Below, piece by piece: positions 23,882 to 35,178 of a stretch of DNA of 64,000 bases. Position 1 is the first letter of the stretch. The number at the start of each line of letters is the position of its first letter. A model generated the notes under the pieces. The model did not search any database. It was not told where the DNA came from and saw only the letters and a program-made list of their open reading frames with translations. Source of the DNA: Zygaena filipendulae (lineage: Eukaryota; Arthropoda; Insecta; Lepidoptera; Zygaenidae); the NCBI GenBank assembly GCA_907165275.2, contig OU015649.1, positions 14,600,001-14,664,000 of the forward strand, given 5' to 3'. The translations under genes and the position numbers were made by a program.

Positions 23882-24162
23882 ATTATTATTAAGAGGTAAA
23901 GTTTGTGAATTGTGAGTTTGTGGCGTTGGAGGGGGCAATCTCTGGATCTATTGAACCGATTTTGAAAATTCTTTCACTTATAGGAAGCTACGATAGTCCT
24001 GAGTAACATAGTGTACTTTTTATCCCGAAATTTTCACGGAATCTCCGAAATTACCGCAGGCAGCTACGGTATTCCTCAGGGACATAGTGTACCTACTTTT
24101 TATCCCGAAATTCCTTCGGTAAATACGCAATTGCCGCGGGTGAAAACACGGGGTACAGCTAG
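23882..24162 (+). mobile_element. Helitron with internally duplicated 3' module
   Basis: It runs from AAGAGGTAAAGTTTGTGAA to CTAG (24159-24162). The segment with CATAGTGTAC and TTTTTATCCCGAAATT occurs twice, so part of the 3' region was duplicated. Confidence 0.65.
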
Positions 24163-24349
24163 TATTGTATACTTATTAATGTGGAATGTACTATATTTAC
24201 ATAAAAGGACATTAGTATAAAATAAATAAGGACTTAAAGTTTTGTCATGGGTTTTTAAACAATTCTCGTTTTGAAGATCGAGTTGCACAAATACAATAAT
24301 AATTATTTATTTGACATAAAATGGCGATATTTATAAAAGTCCATTATAA

Positions 24350-24495
24350 CACATTACCCGACCTAATACAATATCGGGTGAGGTGCGTCGGTACCGTCGC
24401 GCTCGAAAGTGCCGGCGGCGCGGCGACCCAGCGACGCGGCAAAATGATACATAACGCGATATTGTAGCGACACTGGCAGAATTGTTTTACGTACA
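24350..24495. promoter_or_regulatory. GC-rich island between the Sox genes
   Basis: GTCGCGCTCGAAAGTGCCGG and CGGCGACCCAGCGACGCGG are flanked by ACAATATCGGG and GATATTGTAGCG. It is repeat-free and a candidate conserved element. Confidence 0.3.
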
Positions 24496-25396
24496 GTGAT
24501 CGACGAAAGTGATATTGATATATATATTTTTTTAATCAATTTTGTTATATTTTTATTTAAGTAGGTACGTACGTGGTGTAAATTAAAGAGTTCGGATGAC
24601 GAGGTTCAACTTGACGCGGTGGTAGCCCCAGCGTACTCAGCAGAAACCTGTTACCAAAATTGGACGCTTCTGCTTTTTGGTGGTCATAAGTATAGAAGAT
24701 CTAGTAAAGACTAGAGAAAAAATTGTAAAACACTAACTGCTAAATATAATAATTTCATCAAATATATATTTTGAATTGGAGAGTGAAAAATGTAAGATAA
24801 AAGTGAATGTAATAGCATAGTGACAACTTTGTATTGTATACGGTATTTAATTATAATCTGTAAAATTTACTAGAAGCATCAATATTTTGTTCATTCAATT
24901 ATGAAAGAATATGTAGGTACATTCAAAAACTTAAGATCTGTTTCACCAAATATACTTTAGCTAACGATTTCTTCCTTAGACTATTTTTTTAATAGATTCT
25001 ATTTATATTAGTCAAATAAAACAAATTTGCGTTATAATAATAGGTATAATGTAATTATACAGTATACACACAACCCTAATATTATACAAACCTACGGCAC
25101 ATTACATTCTATGGACCCCCGATGAAATGTAATCTGTAAAATGTCGATCGAAGATTTTTTTTAAAGTTTCATTCCAAAATTTACAATATACTTACAACAT
25201 TTATACAATTTTCATAGACTACTTACTTACTTACTTACTAGTAAAGTTTAGAAAGTCTATTTGATTTTCACCTCACCTGTACCAGCTCGCCGTCAGGTAA
25301 GTGAATCATTTCGGGCGCTCAGTTTCAATTTGTCACCTTACATGTACCTTGCCTGCCAGATACCTACTTATTTGATGGGTATTATTTATCTGATGA
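24496..25396. other. AT-rich stretch without gene
   Basis: There is a short (ACTT)n run near 25221-25240 and retro-like GGACGCTTCTGCTTTTTGG near 24661. Nothing else is supported. Confidence 0.35.
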
Positions 25397-25665
25397 CTAG
25401 TTGTGCCCGCGGTTTCACCCGCATGAGTTTTGAAATTCTCGCAGGAACTCCAAAGTAACCTAATTTACTTCTTATAACCTCACCTATTGTGTGCTGTGAA
25501 AGTCCCGTCGAAATCAGTCCAACCATTTCGGAGATTCACCCACATTAGTTTCGTGATTCCTGGAGGAACTCCAAACTTCTTTCCTAAGAAACTTCTCCTT
25601 ACAAAAACAAACACAACAAAAAGGGATTAGCGAAATTGGTCCAGTCCGAAATAGGGATTCATTTT
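25397..25665 (-). mobile_element. Helitron, third subfamily
   Basis: CTAG (25397-25400) then TGCCCGCGGTTTCACCCGC and two AGGAACTCCAAA modules. The same arrangement occurs at 31687 and 52643. Confidence 0.65.
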
Positions 25666-25667
25666 TA

Positions 25668-25909
25668 TCTATCTATACATATAAAATACTTTGTCCTGAA
25701 TGACTGATGGATCAACGCACAGCCTAAATCGCTGATCGTAGAGACCTGAAACTTGGAGGGTGTGTTCTTTGTATGACGTAGGCATCCGATAAGAAAGGAT
25801 TTTTGAAAATTCTACCCCTAAGGGGATAAAAAGGGGTTGCAAAGTTTGTATGGAACAATTCCGTGGAAACTTCGAAATTATCGCGGGTGAAACCGCGCGG
25901 GACAGCTAG
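25668..25909 (+). mobile_element. Helitron, second subfamily
   Basis: CTATCTATACATATAAAATA begins the element, followed by CTGATGGATCAACGCACAGC and ACCTGAAACTTGGAGG, and it ends in GTGAAACCGCGCGG and CTAG (25906-25909). It lies 5'-end to 5'-end with the preceding copy. Confidence 0.7.
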
Positions 25910-26484
25910 TACTATATATAATTTAATAACTACAATGGCCAAAAAAATTTCGGTCGTTGTAATTTTTGAATGTATGAATTATATACGAGTACAACAGCAA
26001 CATACAAATAACAAGAGACACCGACACTTTTGTTTATTAATTAATTTCTAAAAAAAATCTCTGGATTTTCGCATCTGGCCTTAACTTAAATAAATTTGAA
26101 AACAAAACTATTGTTTTTTACAAAATATGTAGTAATAAATGTTGCGATTTGGGATTCTCCTCTGACCGGGGGCCCCTTCCAGCTGGGGACACGTGGCATG
26201 TGGCCGACTTGGGTGGTGTAGTTATGCCACTGCGCTGAACATAAAATTCCTTGAAATCGATACTAAAATCAAATCCTAGTTTAATTTTTTTAAATTAGTA
26301 TGTTGTTTAGTTTAGTTTTAGTTTATTACTGTTAATTTTCGTCTATCTATAACTATAAACAAATAAATATGTTGTTTTAAATTTAAAAAAGTAGGTAACA
26401 ATGTACAACTACCTGATGTCAGATTATCATCAAAGTAGAATCAAGTGATTTTCAAGAATTAAGAATTAACGTAACTTATATTAT

Positions 26485-26705
26485 AACCCTTGCGAGCGTC
26501 GCGAACGGCCGGCAATAATTATGAATAGATGGGTCCATTAGACCCCATTCACGGCGGCTTGTTTGCGGAACCGCAGACCTGTCACATGCAAATGCACCGG
26601 CGCCCACACACGATGGCACAATAAGTCAGCTCTAATTGGAGTCAAGATAGGTTGAGACGACAAATTGACATTGCTGACGATTCTGCCCATATCTATAACT
26701 CTCTA
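26485..26705. promoter_or_regulatory. Repeat-free island with a POU octamer
   Basis: ATGCAAAT (26586-26593) is the POU octamer. It sits in a GC-richer block (GCGTCGCGAACGGCCGGC, ACGGCGGCTTGTTTGCGGA), with ACAAATTGACATTGCTGA about 70 bases on. Sox and POU factors often share enhancers, so this is a candidate regulatory element 2 kb upstream of the Sox21-class gene. Confidence 0.3.
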
Positions 26706-27990
26706 AAGCTAAATTCTCTAAATTATATACAATTCTAGTTTTGAAATTTGCTATAAGAGTGGTAACCCAGCACTAAAATTGTCACCTCTTATTCAGCGGG
26801 CTATGTATTCTATTCCAGGATCAACACCTATTTTGTTTATGGGCGAATTAAATCGTTTAGCACAGTCAACGGAAGGAAAATATCGTGGAGATACCTACCT
26901 GAAATATATATTTAGAACTTAAAAGCAATTCTAAAGCGTGTGTGAAGTTCACCAATCACACACATTCTACATTAGGACAGACTGACTTCTGCTCTCAACT
27001 GAGGACAAAAACAAGATTTATTGTACCTGTGTAGATATACTAATAGTTCTTAGTTTAATGATCTGTCTTCAATAGTGACAATTTAATTATTGATTGTAGG
27101 TAAACTGTTTAGTTAAATTATACATAGCTGAAAACTAGGTTTATGTCCTTTTGTCTATTTTCAATTTGGGATAAGCTGAAGACCAAAAACGGTATGGGTA
27201 CAAATTAAAATTTTCAAAATAAAAAATGCAGTAAAAAAATATTTTAAAAAAGTATTCCATAAAATGTCTGTCTGTAGCAAGTGGTATGCCACTTGTAAGG
27301 ATCGTTACAAATGAAGGTTACCTACCTAATATGCTGTTACCTAGACCTCCTGAAAACAGATGTGAGTGTATACCTACGTGGAAGCCCGAAACAGGGCAGG
27401 CCTTGGTCAAGAAATTCAGAAGGACGTGAGATGAGATGAGCTGAAATTGCCAGCATTTTTTATAAATATGGTTGCTTGGAAGAAAATTGTTTATAAGCAA
27501 TATATAGCAAAACAATGCACCGAAAAATAAAGTAAGCAAATTGTTATCTATTTCTTTTTCAGTGCATTCTTTTTGTGTATTTTATGAGAATGAAGAATAC
27601 TTTTATTTTATATTATTTATTTATATATATTACAGTAATAAATATTAGATATATACCTAATAACTTTATATGAGTCCATACATGGTAAATTGAAAAAGGG
27701 GTGCAAATCTGAAAGTTAATTAAAACTTCTTCTCAAAAGTTGTCCCAAAAGTAAGTAAAAGATTTTTAAATGACTATAGTAGATTAAAAACAAAAAAAAA
27801 ATAAATACTATTGTACCTATATGCGTTTATTAGTTATATGTACTTTACAGTCATAGAGGCTTATCACCCATATTTTAAACGAGCCTTGTATTGGTAGATA
27901 TACTTAGGTATGTAAGAAGGTTGTATGAGTTTTCTTATAGTTCAACAATTTTCTTCAATCTCCTCGCCGCCAAGTCTCGTACATTCCAAA
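26706..27990. other. AT-rich DNA upstream of the Sox21 promoter
   Basis: No repeat ends or gene-like ORF are seen. Confidence 0.35.
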
Positions 27991-27994
27991 TCGA

Positions 27995-28395
27995 ATCACC
28001 ATTCGATTACGTACGGGCGCGTTCTTTTCTCACCGAAAACCAAGATTGCGGACTTAAAAAGAAATTTAATCTTACTAATAAACATGCTAACAAGAACGCG
28101 TCGGCTACCTGTTGTGCCGCGCGAAACAAACGATGTCTCAGCCAATCGGCGGGCTACGTCCGCCCACGGAGGGCGCTGATTGGCCGACCGCGTCAGAGGG
28201 GGGGGCAGCCCGACGAGGGGGAGCCGCGGCCGAGCTCTCGACGTTTTAAACATGACACCGCCGAGAAAAGCGTCGCATTGAGCTTTTGGGAGCTTTTCGC
28301 GGACGCGCGCGGGTTAAAACTTAACATTCCTTGTTATTGCCTAGTTAATGAGACGATATAAATACTGGTTATTTTGTTTGATGATTATTATTATT
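27995..28395 (+). promoter_or_regulatory. Candidate promoter of the Sox21-class gene
   Basis: This is a CpG-rich block in otherwise AT-rich DNA. CCAAT at 28142-28146 and its reverse ATTGG at 28179-28183 flank GC-rich sequence as an inverted pair. A TATA-like TATAAATA lies at 28357-28364, predicting transcription from about 28390 and a 5' leader of roughly 260 bases before the ATG at 28650. The long ORF across this block has no coding character. The start site is inferred, not seen. Confidence 0.5.
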
Positions 28396-28649
28396 TGTTA
28401 TTATTAATATTATATTATACTACTTGAATTTTTTATTAATACATAGTTCAAAAAGTTAATTCTAGAATTACGGAAATTCCTGAACAAAACATATTGAGTT
28501 ACCTAACTATCGTATTTCAATAGTTAAGTTAAAGTTAATTCTCCACGAACGATGCAAGGACAAACTGCGTTGATACAGTGTTAAAAACTATACGTACCAA
28601 AAAAAGTCATAGATTTCCTATTCTATTATAAAGATTGTCAAATAAAAAG
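28396..28649 (+). other. Predicted 5' leader of the Sox21-class mRNA
   Basis: This lies between the TATA-predicted start and the ATG. It is AT-rich with several upstream ATGs in other frames. Confidence 0.35.
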
Positions 28650-28852
28650 ATGTCGCTAGGAAAACAGCCGGCTGAACACATAAAGCGACCGATGAACGCG
28701 TTCATGGTGTGGTCGAGGGGGCAGCGGAGGAAAATGGCGCAGGACAACCCGAAAATGCACAATTCAGAAATCTCCAAGAGGCTGGGGGCCGAGTGGAAGC
28801 TGTTGACGGAAATGGAGAAGAGGCCGTTCATCGACGAAGCCAAGAGGTTAAG
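28650..28852 (+). CDS. Sox21: Sox21-class gene, exon 1 (first part of HMG box)
   Basis: This exon codes for residues 1-67 plus two bases of codon 68. After a 10-residue N-terminus the HMG box begins (RPMNAFMVW at 13-21), with [19 protein letters not shown] and [12 protein letters not shown] following closely the vertebrate SOX21 and insect Sox21 pattern. I chose the ATG at 28650, which has A at -3; a TTG 15 bases upstream is in frame but is not a plausible start. The exon ends at a consensus donor, AG then GTGAGT at 28853, leaving phase 2. A CpG-rich block with CCAAT and TATA motifs lies 290-650 bases upstream. Sox21 proteins are SoxB2 factors that bind ACAATG-type sites and often repress. 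I did not decide between Sox21a and Sox21b. An intron here agrees with my recollection that insect Sox21 genes have one inside the HMG box. Confidence 0.93.
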
Positions 28853-29467
28853 GTGAGTGGAAAAATATAAAAAGGAAATGGGTTGTGTTGTTGTTTTATT
28901 TATGGCACAATTTTTTTAAGGACCTCTACATTTGAACACACTGGCGTTTATTGCAAAAAAAAACTCATTACTCTTAAGATATTTTACTAGCACAGAATGC
29001 CATAGTGGCTTCAAGGACGCGTTTTCCAGAATTTTGTGCAAAAAATTTAAATAAATTAACTGTTCTAAAGCAAAGATATAAAAAAAAATCTTTAAAGTAG
29101 GTACTTAAATATGCTTTGCAGGATTTTAAAGTCAGCGTCAAAACTAGATAGATACACGAAATCTTAAATCTACTTTTGTTGACAAGTTTAAATCTTGCCC
29201 AAGCACTATCAGATATCTACAGTTCTCCCAATTTTTCATTTCACTCCATCGTTTTTTTTTACATGTAATATCTTGAAAATTAAGTTTTTTTTCTAGCGAA
29301 TGACGCTAGTGTTACTGGATGGAGGCCCCTAAAACTACAGATGCGAAAGATAAGAGAAAGATTCAAAATAATGTTTTCATTATTTAATCATCAAATTTTA
29401 TCATACACAGGTCATTCCACCAGTTGTAAAATTGCATCACTCTGTGCTCAATACGGTTCTATGCTTA

Positions 29468-29781
29468 TTAATGGGCATGATGATAAGGTATAAAAATCAA
29501 AAATTTTATTTAGTCTGTCAGTAAGATAGAAAAAAAAACCTATTTTCTCCTTTTTCGGATTATTGAAAAAATACTAAGATAATAGCATTAAACTTTAGGA
29601 GTGCAAGATCGCGACGTCATAACTAAGTATATTGTACCTAGGTGTGACGTCACACGGAGTTTCAACTCAATGTATCGCCGTTATTTTTTGATTACGTAAA
29701 AAAAGGAATTAAAATATTTTTTATGAACAATTTTGTTATAACACAGACTAAAAATTAAAATTTAGTCATCATGCCCATTCT
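29468..29781. mobile_element. TGACGTCA-bearing MITE
   Basis: ATGGGCATGATGA at the left and its reverse complement before CCATTCT at the right are the terminal repeats. CGACGTCA and GTGTGACGTCACAC occur inside. Related copies lie at 32444, 54076, 58225, 58794 and 59620. Confidence 0.65.
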
Positions 29782-30345
29782 ATATGATTACCAATAGGTA
29801 CAGTTTTTAGGTTATGTTTCACATATTAACCTTGCTTTCCTAAGGTAAGCAGAAAGTATGTTTACCTTCCACATAGGTATGTAGGTAATGTAGACAATAT
29901 AATTGCTTTCCTAATGACAATAAGGCTTTTTTTTTAATGACAATAAGGAAGGAAGGATATTTTCTGTGGATGACATTTTGTTAGTGTTCTGTGACTGAAC
30001 TCTAAAACAAAACGTTAATAGAAAATATGCAATCATGGGATTTTCAACTCGGGGTCGTTTTTTAGCGCGAAATGCGAGTTTTATGTGTCCTTTTCCATCT
30101 AATGTTGATGCTAATAATACCTACACAGGAAAGGAATTGAGAGATATTGACATCACTATTATATACATAGATACTGCTTCTATTTTGAGCTATTTTGAAG
30201 AGGATGGGCTGTTTAACTGTAATATAATTAATCCGTCCATCACCTTTACTATATTCTTAGAAAGAAAGAAAGACAAACAGAAGAAAATAGAAGAGATAAC
30301 AATAAAATTTCGTTGGTGTTTTAAGTACTAATCTAAAATAGTTGA

Positions 30346-30597
30346 CGACCCGATTGGCGCAATGGTCACCATGCCTGCCCGCTAATCAAGAGGTTCCGGG
30401 TTCGATTCCCGGTGGGGGTGGACTTTGTATGATTAATACAGGGTTCCATTTTCCAGTCTGGGTGTATATATATGTAATAATATGTGTAGTATATACCACG
30501 TTTGCTTGGTTTCCACGACACAATCTTATAGCTTAGTGTGGGATCAAGTAGATCTGTGTGTTGTGAAGTGGATTATTATTACTATTATTATTAGTTA
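30346..30597 (+). mobile_element. tRNA-derived SINE, complete
   Basis: The head has an A-box-like TGGCGCAATGG and a perfect B box, GGTTCGATTCC (30399-30409). Then come a conserved TTTCCAGTCTGGGTGT core, CACGTTTGCTTGGTTTCC and a GTGGATTATTATT tail. No cloverleaf beyond the head forms, so this is a SINE and not a tRNA gene. Confidence 0.85.
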
Positions 30598-30751
30598 CTT
30601 ACGTACCTCGTTTCTTCACATACCAGCAGTGGAGCCTGAAATATCAATTCAGGAATTAAAGTTAGTATAGTAGTAGTAGTGGAGTTATTTTGGAAAGCAC
30701 CGCTCTAATTCCACTCAGTCAAAAGTAAAATATAGAATAGACAGTTACATT

Positions 30752-30914
30752 TTTTTGGAGTTCCCGGGGGAATTACGGGATAAAAAGTACCCTAATCCTT
30801 CTCTGTACCCCTGTCAACGTATATACAAATATTCATGATGATCAGTTGACTTGATAGGGCGTGAAAACGTAACAGACAGACAGACAGAGTTCCTTTCGCA
30901 TTTATAATATTAGT
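30752..30914 (-). mobile_element. Helitron lacking its 3' end
   Basis: GGAGTTCCCGGGGGAATT, CTTCTCTGTACCCCTG, an ACAGACAGACAG tract and ATTTATAATATTAGT are visible; the CTAG end is missing. Confidence 0.65.
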
Positions 30915-31379
30915 AACAGGCTAGGCAACTAGGCTTTTAGCCTAAACTTAAGTATTGCATAATAAGTAGGCACCTTATACTATAGAAATAGTTAAAAATA
31001 ATGAAGGTTAAAACACTAGGTATATTCTGATTTCTGACACTTGATTTGCATGCAGTTGCAGCCTTGTGAATTTTGGGATTCCCTCGAGATATCTAGAGGT
31101 AACGAGAAAAAGAGCATTAGCATAATATGTATTTAGCCCTTCAACTATCGCTGTTTAAACGATCAGTTGCTGCATGGCAACAAGAAGGTAGGCACAAACA
31201 AACGAACAATCATATTTTCGTACATAGAATGTTTATTTAACAAGAGGCCGATCGTATATTTTATAACGACATTACCTATCAAAACCAAACGTCAAAAGTC
31301 AAATCCCTACTACGTTACTATATATTTATATATTATAATATATTTCTATATAATACTAGTATATATTATATATTTTATT

Positions 31380-31604
31380 TTTATATATAATATATATAAT
31401 AAATGCGAAAGTAAATCTGTCTGTCTGTCTGTCTTTCGATTCGTCTGTTATCTACGCTTTCACGCCTTAACGGCTCAACCGATGATCATAAAAATTTGTA
31501 TATACCTACGTTGTCAGGGGTACAGAGAATATTGGGTAATTTTTATCCCGAAATTCCCCGGGAACTCCGAAACTACCGCGGGTGAATCCGCGGTGAACAG
31601 TTAG
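31380..31604 (+). mobile_element. Helitron ending in TTAG
   Basis: AAATGCGAAAGTAAATCTGT, GTTGTCAGGGGTACAG and GGGTGAATCCGCGG precede TTAG (31601-31604). It follows a TATAT-rich stretch that hides the 5' end. Confidence 0.7.
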
Positions 31605-31686
31605 TTTAAAATAATATTTTAAGCATGTTTCGTATCGCGCTGATTAATTTTCAAAGATGACGATTCAGCTCTTATTTAGAAAATAA

Positions 31687-31991
31687 CTAGCTGTGCCCCG
31701 CGGTTTCACCCGCGTGAGTTTCGGAATTCCTGCAGATACTCCAAAGTAGCCTAATTTACTCCTTATACCTAAGTCCTAACATCAGCTAATTAACAGTGAA
31801 AGTCTCCTCAAAATTGATCCAAGCTTTACGGAGATTTAACCGCGTGAGTTTCGGAATACCCGCAGAATCTCTTTACATTAGGGACCTTTGCAGACACAGG
31901 CAGAACAACCCGCCAAAGTTTCATCACAATCGGACCAATGGTTTAGAAACGTGTACATACAAACTTTCATTTATATTTATAATAATAAAGA
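31687..31991 (-). mobile_element. Helitron, third subfamily
   Basis: CTAG (31687-31690), a CCCCGCGGTTTCACCCGCG hairpin, and a second CGCGTGAGTTTCGGAAT module at about 31840. The 5' end is TCTTTATTATTATAAATA on minus. Confidence 0.7.
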
Positions 31992-32060
31992 TGTTAACCT
32001 TTGCCCGAACTCGAACGAGCATCAGGATCTAAAGGAATCTATAAACACAAATATTTGACA

Positions 32061-32237
32061 CTAGCTGACCCCCGCGGTTTCACCCGCAGTAATTTCGGAG
32101 TTCCCGCGGGAATTCCGGGATAAAAACTACCCTATGTCACTCAGGATTACTGTAGCTTCCTAGATATAAGTGAAAGAATTTTCAAGATCGCTTCAGTAGA
32201 TAAACTTACAAACTTTACCTCTTTATAATATTAAGTA
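32061..32237 (-). mobile_element. Helitron, first of a tandem pair
   Basis: CTAG (32061-32064), CCCGCGGTTTCACCCGC and CTTTACCTCTTTATAATATT are visible. The next element starts at once. Confidence 0.75.
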
Positions 32238-32431
32238 CTAGTTGTGCCCCGTGGTTTCACCCGCGTTAATTTCAGAATTAAAAAAGTACCCTATGCGTTA
32301 ATCTGATGTATATATAAGCTTTATTATTGTAAAGTTTCATTCAAATCCATCCTTCCAGTAGTATTTGCGTGAAAGAGTAACAAACATCCATTCATACATA
32401 CAAACTTTCGCATTTATAATATCAGTTAGGA
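32238..32431 (-). mobile_element. Helitron, second of a tandem pair
   Basis: CTAG (32238-32241) abuts the previous copy; the 5' end is TCCTAACTGATATTATAAAT (minus) at 32431. It is the uninterrupted relative of the element at 10572. Confidence 0.75.
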
Positions 32432-32443
32432 TTTCACAATAGG

Positions 32444-32841
32444 CATGTTGACTAATTTTTATTTTTTGGTCCGTCTTGTAGATTATTAAAAAATATTGGA
32501 CACGTATTTTTTCTTTTTTTACGTAAACAAAAACTAACGGCGATATATTGAGTTGAAATTTCGCGTGACGTCACTATTCTGACAGTTTGTATGGCGGTTT
32601 TAGCGGTTAGTGACGTCACGACCCCCTCACCCTAAACTTTAATGCGCTAAGTCTACCGTGCGTAGCACTTAATGCACCCAGGTGATTTACTCCAGGTGAA
32701 TTAAGTCTACCGAGCCCTTTATTTCTGTATATTTTAATTTATTTGAAAAAGCAATTAATACGTGTCTATTGTTTTTTTATTTTCTAACTGACGGACTAAT
32801 TAGAATTTTGATTTTCAAAAGTAGTCAGCATGCCCATTCTG
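32444..32841. mobile_element. TGACGTCA-bearing MITE, about 400 bp
   Basis: GGCATGTTGACTAATTTTTA at the left and AGTAGTCAGCATGCCCATTC at the right are imperfect terminal repeats, with GGTCCGTC and GACGGACT subterminal. CGTGACGTCACT and GTGACGTCACGA lie inside. Confidence 0.7.
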
Positions 32842-33414
32842 TTCTAGTAATATCAAAGTAATGCTGGTATCGTTGAAAAAAAGCGCGATCGGCCTCCAGG
32901 GATTGGTCAAACTTTTATTTATAATCCCCTCTGATAGTAGGTACTAGATTGGTTACCTTTACCTCATGAGATATGATGACGATACTGTAATAATCTTTGA
33001 TGCAATAGAGTATTATTGTATTGTATGACGATTTCATAATCCAAACAACGTTCTATAACAACATAAAACAAGGCGTCGAATTTACTCCTTTTTTTATTAA
33101 CTCAAGAACAAGATACCTAATGAAACTTTTATCAAAAAAAAAAAAAAAAACGTCCAAACTACTCGACTGTGAAACTAGAGAACAAAACAAATAAAACGCT
33201 TGGAGTAACAGAAAAAAATATTTAATTTAAGACGGGTTTCTGTCATTATCTTTCTTTTGGTGTTGGATAAGTATATCGCAGCGCAAACATGGGTGCAACA
33301 ACACATCGCAACGCACCTGTTGCTGTATACCTAAGTGTGTGAAACAAAAAGTTAGGTTTGCTTTTATTATTCTGTTAAAGAATATAACTTTAGGATGCGG
33401 GCGTCGTAAAATAG

Positions 33415-33810
33415 TGGTGCTATTTAGATAACAACGGCAAAAAAAATCATGTCTGTTGTGTGGGAGCCCCCCTTAAATATTTGTATTATTTTAATTCAAT
33501 AATTATTTATTTTTTATAGTGAATATTATTATAAATTAATATTCTGTGAATATTTCCAGCGTCTACCTGTTGCCGTTATCAATATCGAGCAAAAACGAGC
33601 AAAAGAAATCACGTTTGTTGTATGGGAGCCCCCTTAAATAATATTTATTTCAATTTTTTTCGTATTTATTGTTATAGCGGCAACAGAAATACATCATCTG
33701 TGAAAATTTCAACTGTCCAACTATCACGGTGACAGATAGACAGACAGACGGACGGACAGCGGAGTCTTAGTAATAGGGTCCCGTTTTACCCTGGGTACGA
33801 AACCTTAAAA
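33415..33810 (+). mobile_element. Non-LTR-like 3' repeat
   Basis: TTGTATGGGAGCCCCCTTAA, CAGACGGACGGACAGCGGAG and AATAGGGTCCCGTTTTACCC lead to ACCTTAAAAA. A part duplicated at the left (GTGTGGGAGCCCCCCTTAAA) suggests two copies. A relative lies at 48700. Confidence 0.5.
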
Positions 33811-33984
33811 ATCAGTTCTGACTGGGAGTGAACAGCCTAAACTGCTGATCGTAGAGACCTGAATCTTGGAGGGTGTGTTTTTGTATGACGTAGGCATCCG
33901 ATAAGAAGGGATTTTTGAAAATTCAACCCCTAAGGGGTGAAAAGAGGTTGCAAAGTTTGTATGGAACAATTCCGCAGAAACTTA
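33811..33984 (+). mobile_element. Helitron, second subfamily, truncated
   Basis: GATCGTAGAGACCTGAATCT, GACGTAGGCATCCGATAAG and AACAATTCCGCAGAAACTTA match 25668; the 3' hairpin and CTAG are absent. Confidence 0.6.
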
Positions 33985-33999
33985 GTTAATAACTAACGC

Positions 34000-34745
34000 T
34001 AGTAACAACAATAACAATAACAATTTTAGATTAATTAATGTTTGACCTTTGTCCTCCACAGCGGCTAGCGTGCCCACAAAAGGTCAAAATTATTATTTGT
34101 AAATAAAGTTTTTATATATTCTTTATTTCTAAAATATATAATGTTTATTTTAAGTTTTCATAATTTTAATTAATGTTTTAATATCCTTTAAATACTTAAA
34201 AAAAAAATTAATGTTTTAGGCATTAATTAAATATATTTAAATATATTATATATTAATTTAATAAATAAAAAGTAACTTCTAAATGTTAATAAACTAAAAC
34301 TAAACTTAACCTAACCTAAAATAAAGCTAAAATATATTATTAAAAGGAGTCCCTTTAGGCAAGGTTCCGTATCTTCGGCAGTTGGCAGCGTTCTCCTTTT
34401 GAATTCTGTGGCTAGGCTAATTCTTTGTCCGAGGTAGCTGCCAGCTCTTCGGTCTCCTGTGATGTCGACTAACCTTTTTGCTTTTTCTTTAAAAAGCCTT
34501 ATAGCGCTAGGACCCCACGGACCAAGGGTCTCGACACCGAATGGGACAAAATCATATTCAGGGCCTAGACCCCTGTATTTGTATTCCTTTTCTCTTAGTA
34601 AATACCAAAGATAGTACTTAAAAACTTTGACTGTCACTTTTCCTTTCGCTCTGTATCTAATTAAGAATATAGAGTAGGTAAACTCTACAACCGGCAACCG
34701 GATGTTTGAAATGTTATCTTGGCTCCACACGATGGAATCACTGAA
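34000..34745 (-). mobile_element. 5'-truncated non-LTR retrotransposon, C-terminal ORF remnant
   Basis: The minus frame 34311-34730 (139 codons, open beyond the GTG at its start) contains FGVETLGPWGPSAIRLFKEK and GDRRAGSYLGQRISLA. This is the C-terminal pattern of non-LTR polymerases in which GPW and R-G-YLGQR are conserved. The end of the frame looks degraded. A repeated AACAATAAC stretch near 34005-34022 may be the 3' tail. It lies in the Sox21 intron, antisense. Confidence 0.5.
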
Positions 34746-34912
34746 TTGTGATAAAAAAAAAAAAACGTTTATCTCTTGCCATTGTTTTGGACTATTTTAG
34801 AGATTAGGATTTATTTGTGGACAAAAGGACTATACAAATATCCATAACACCACATTATATCTACTAGCTGTTCCCTCTCAGTCATATCTGCGTTTCACTC
34901 ATTACAGTCTAA

Positions 34913-35178
34913 CCGCCGCACTCAGAGTCGACTTTAATGATCACTTTACTTTACTTCAATTTAATGATTACTTAGTTAAGTATAGATTTTTAAATCAAAA
35001 CTGCCGCAATCAGAGACATTCAGTAAATTAATGTTAATTGGCATTTAATGGGACGTAACTTAATTAGTTAAATGCCAATTAACATTAATTTATTAAACTT
35101 GTCTGATTGCGGCAGTTTTGTTTTAAAAATCTATGCTTAACTAAGTAATCATTAAAGTCGACACTGAGTGCGGCCGCA
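34913..35178. mobile_element. Full-length palindromic MITE
   Basis: The whole 266-bp element is one imperfect inverted repeat. CCGCCGCACTCAGAGTCGAC at the left is matched by GTCGACACTGAGTGCGGC at the right, and the arms continue through ACTGCCGCAATCAGAGAC to the centre near 35048. Transcribed, it would fold into a hairpin with arms of about 110 bp. A ~25-bp extra piece (CACTTTACTTTACTTCAATT) bulges the left arm. Confidence 0.85.

Noticed and set aside
27891..28361. 156-codon ORF across the Sox21 promoter block
   Set aside because: Starts at a non-ATG codon, composition follows the CpG block, and the opposite strand is equally open.
28635..28649. In-frame TTG start five codons before the Sox21 ATG
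   Set aside because: A non-ATG start is unlikely when an ATG with A at -3 follows directly.
30346..30425. tRNA gene at the B-box sequence
   Set aside because: The head has A and B boxes, but the downstream SINE body and ATT tail repeat elsewhere (37785, 5936), so it is a SINE.
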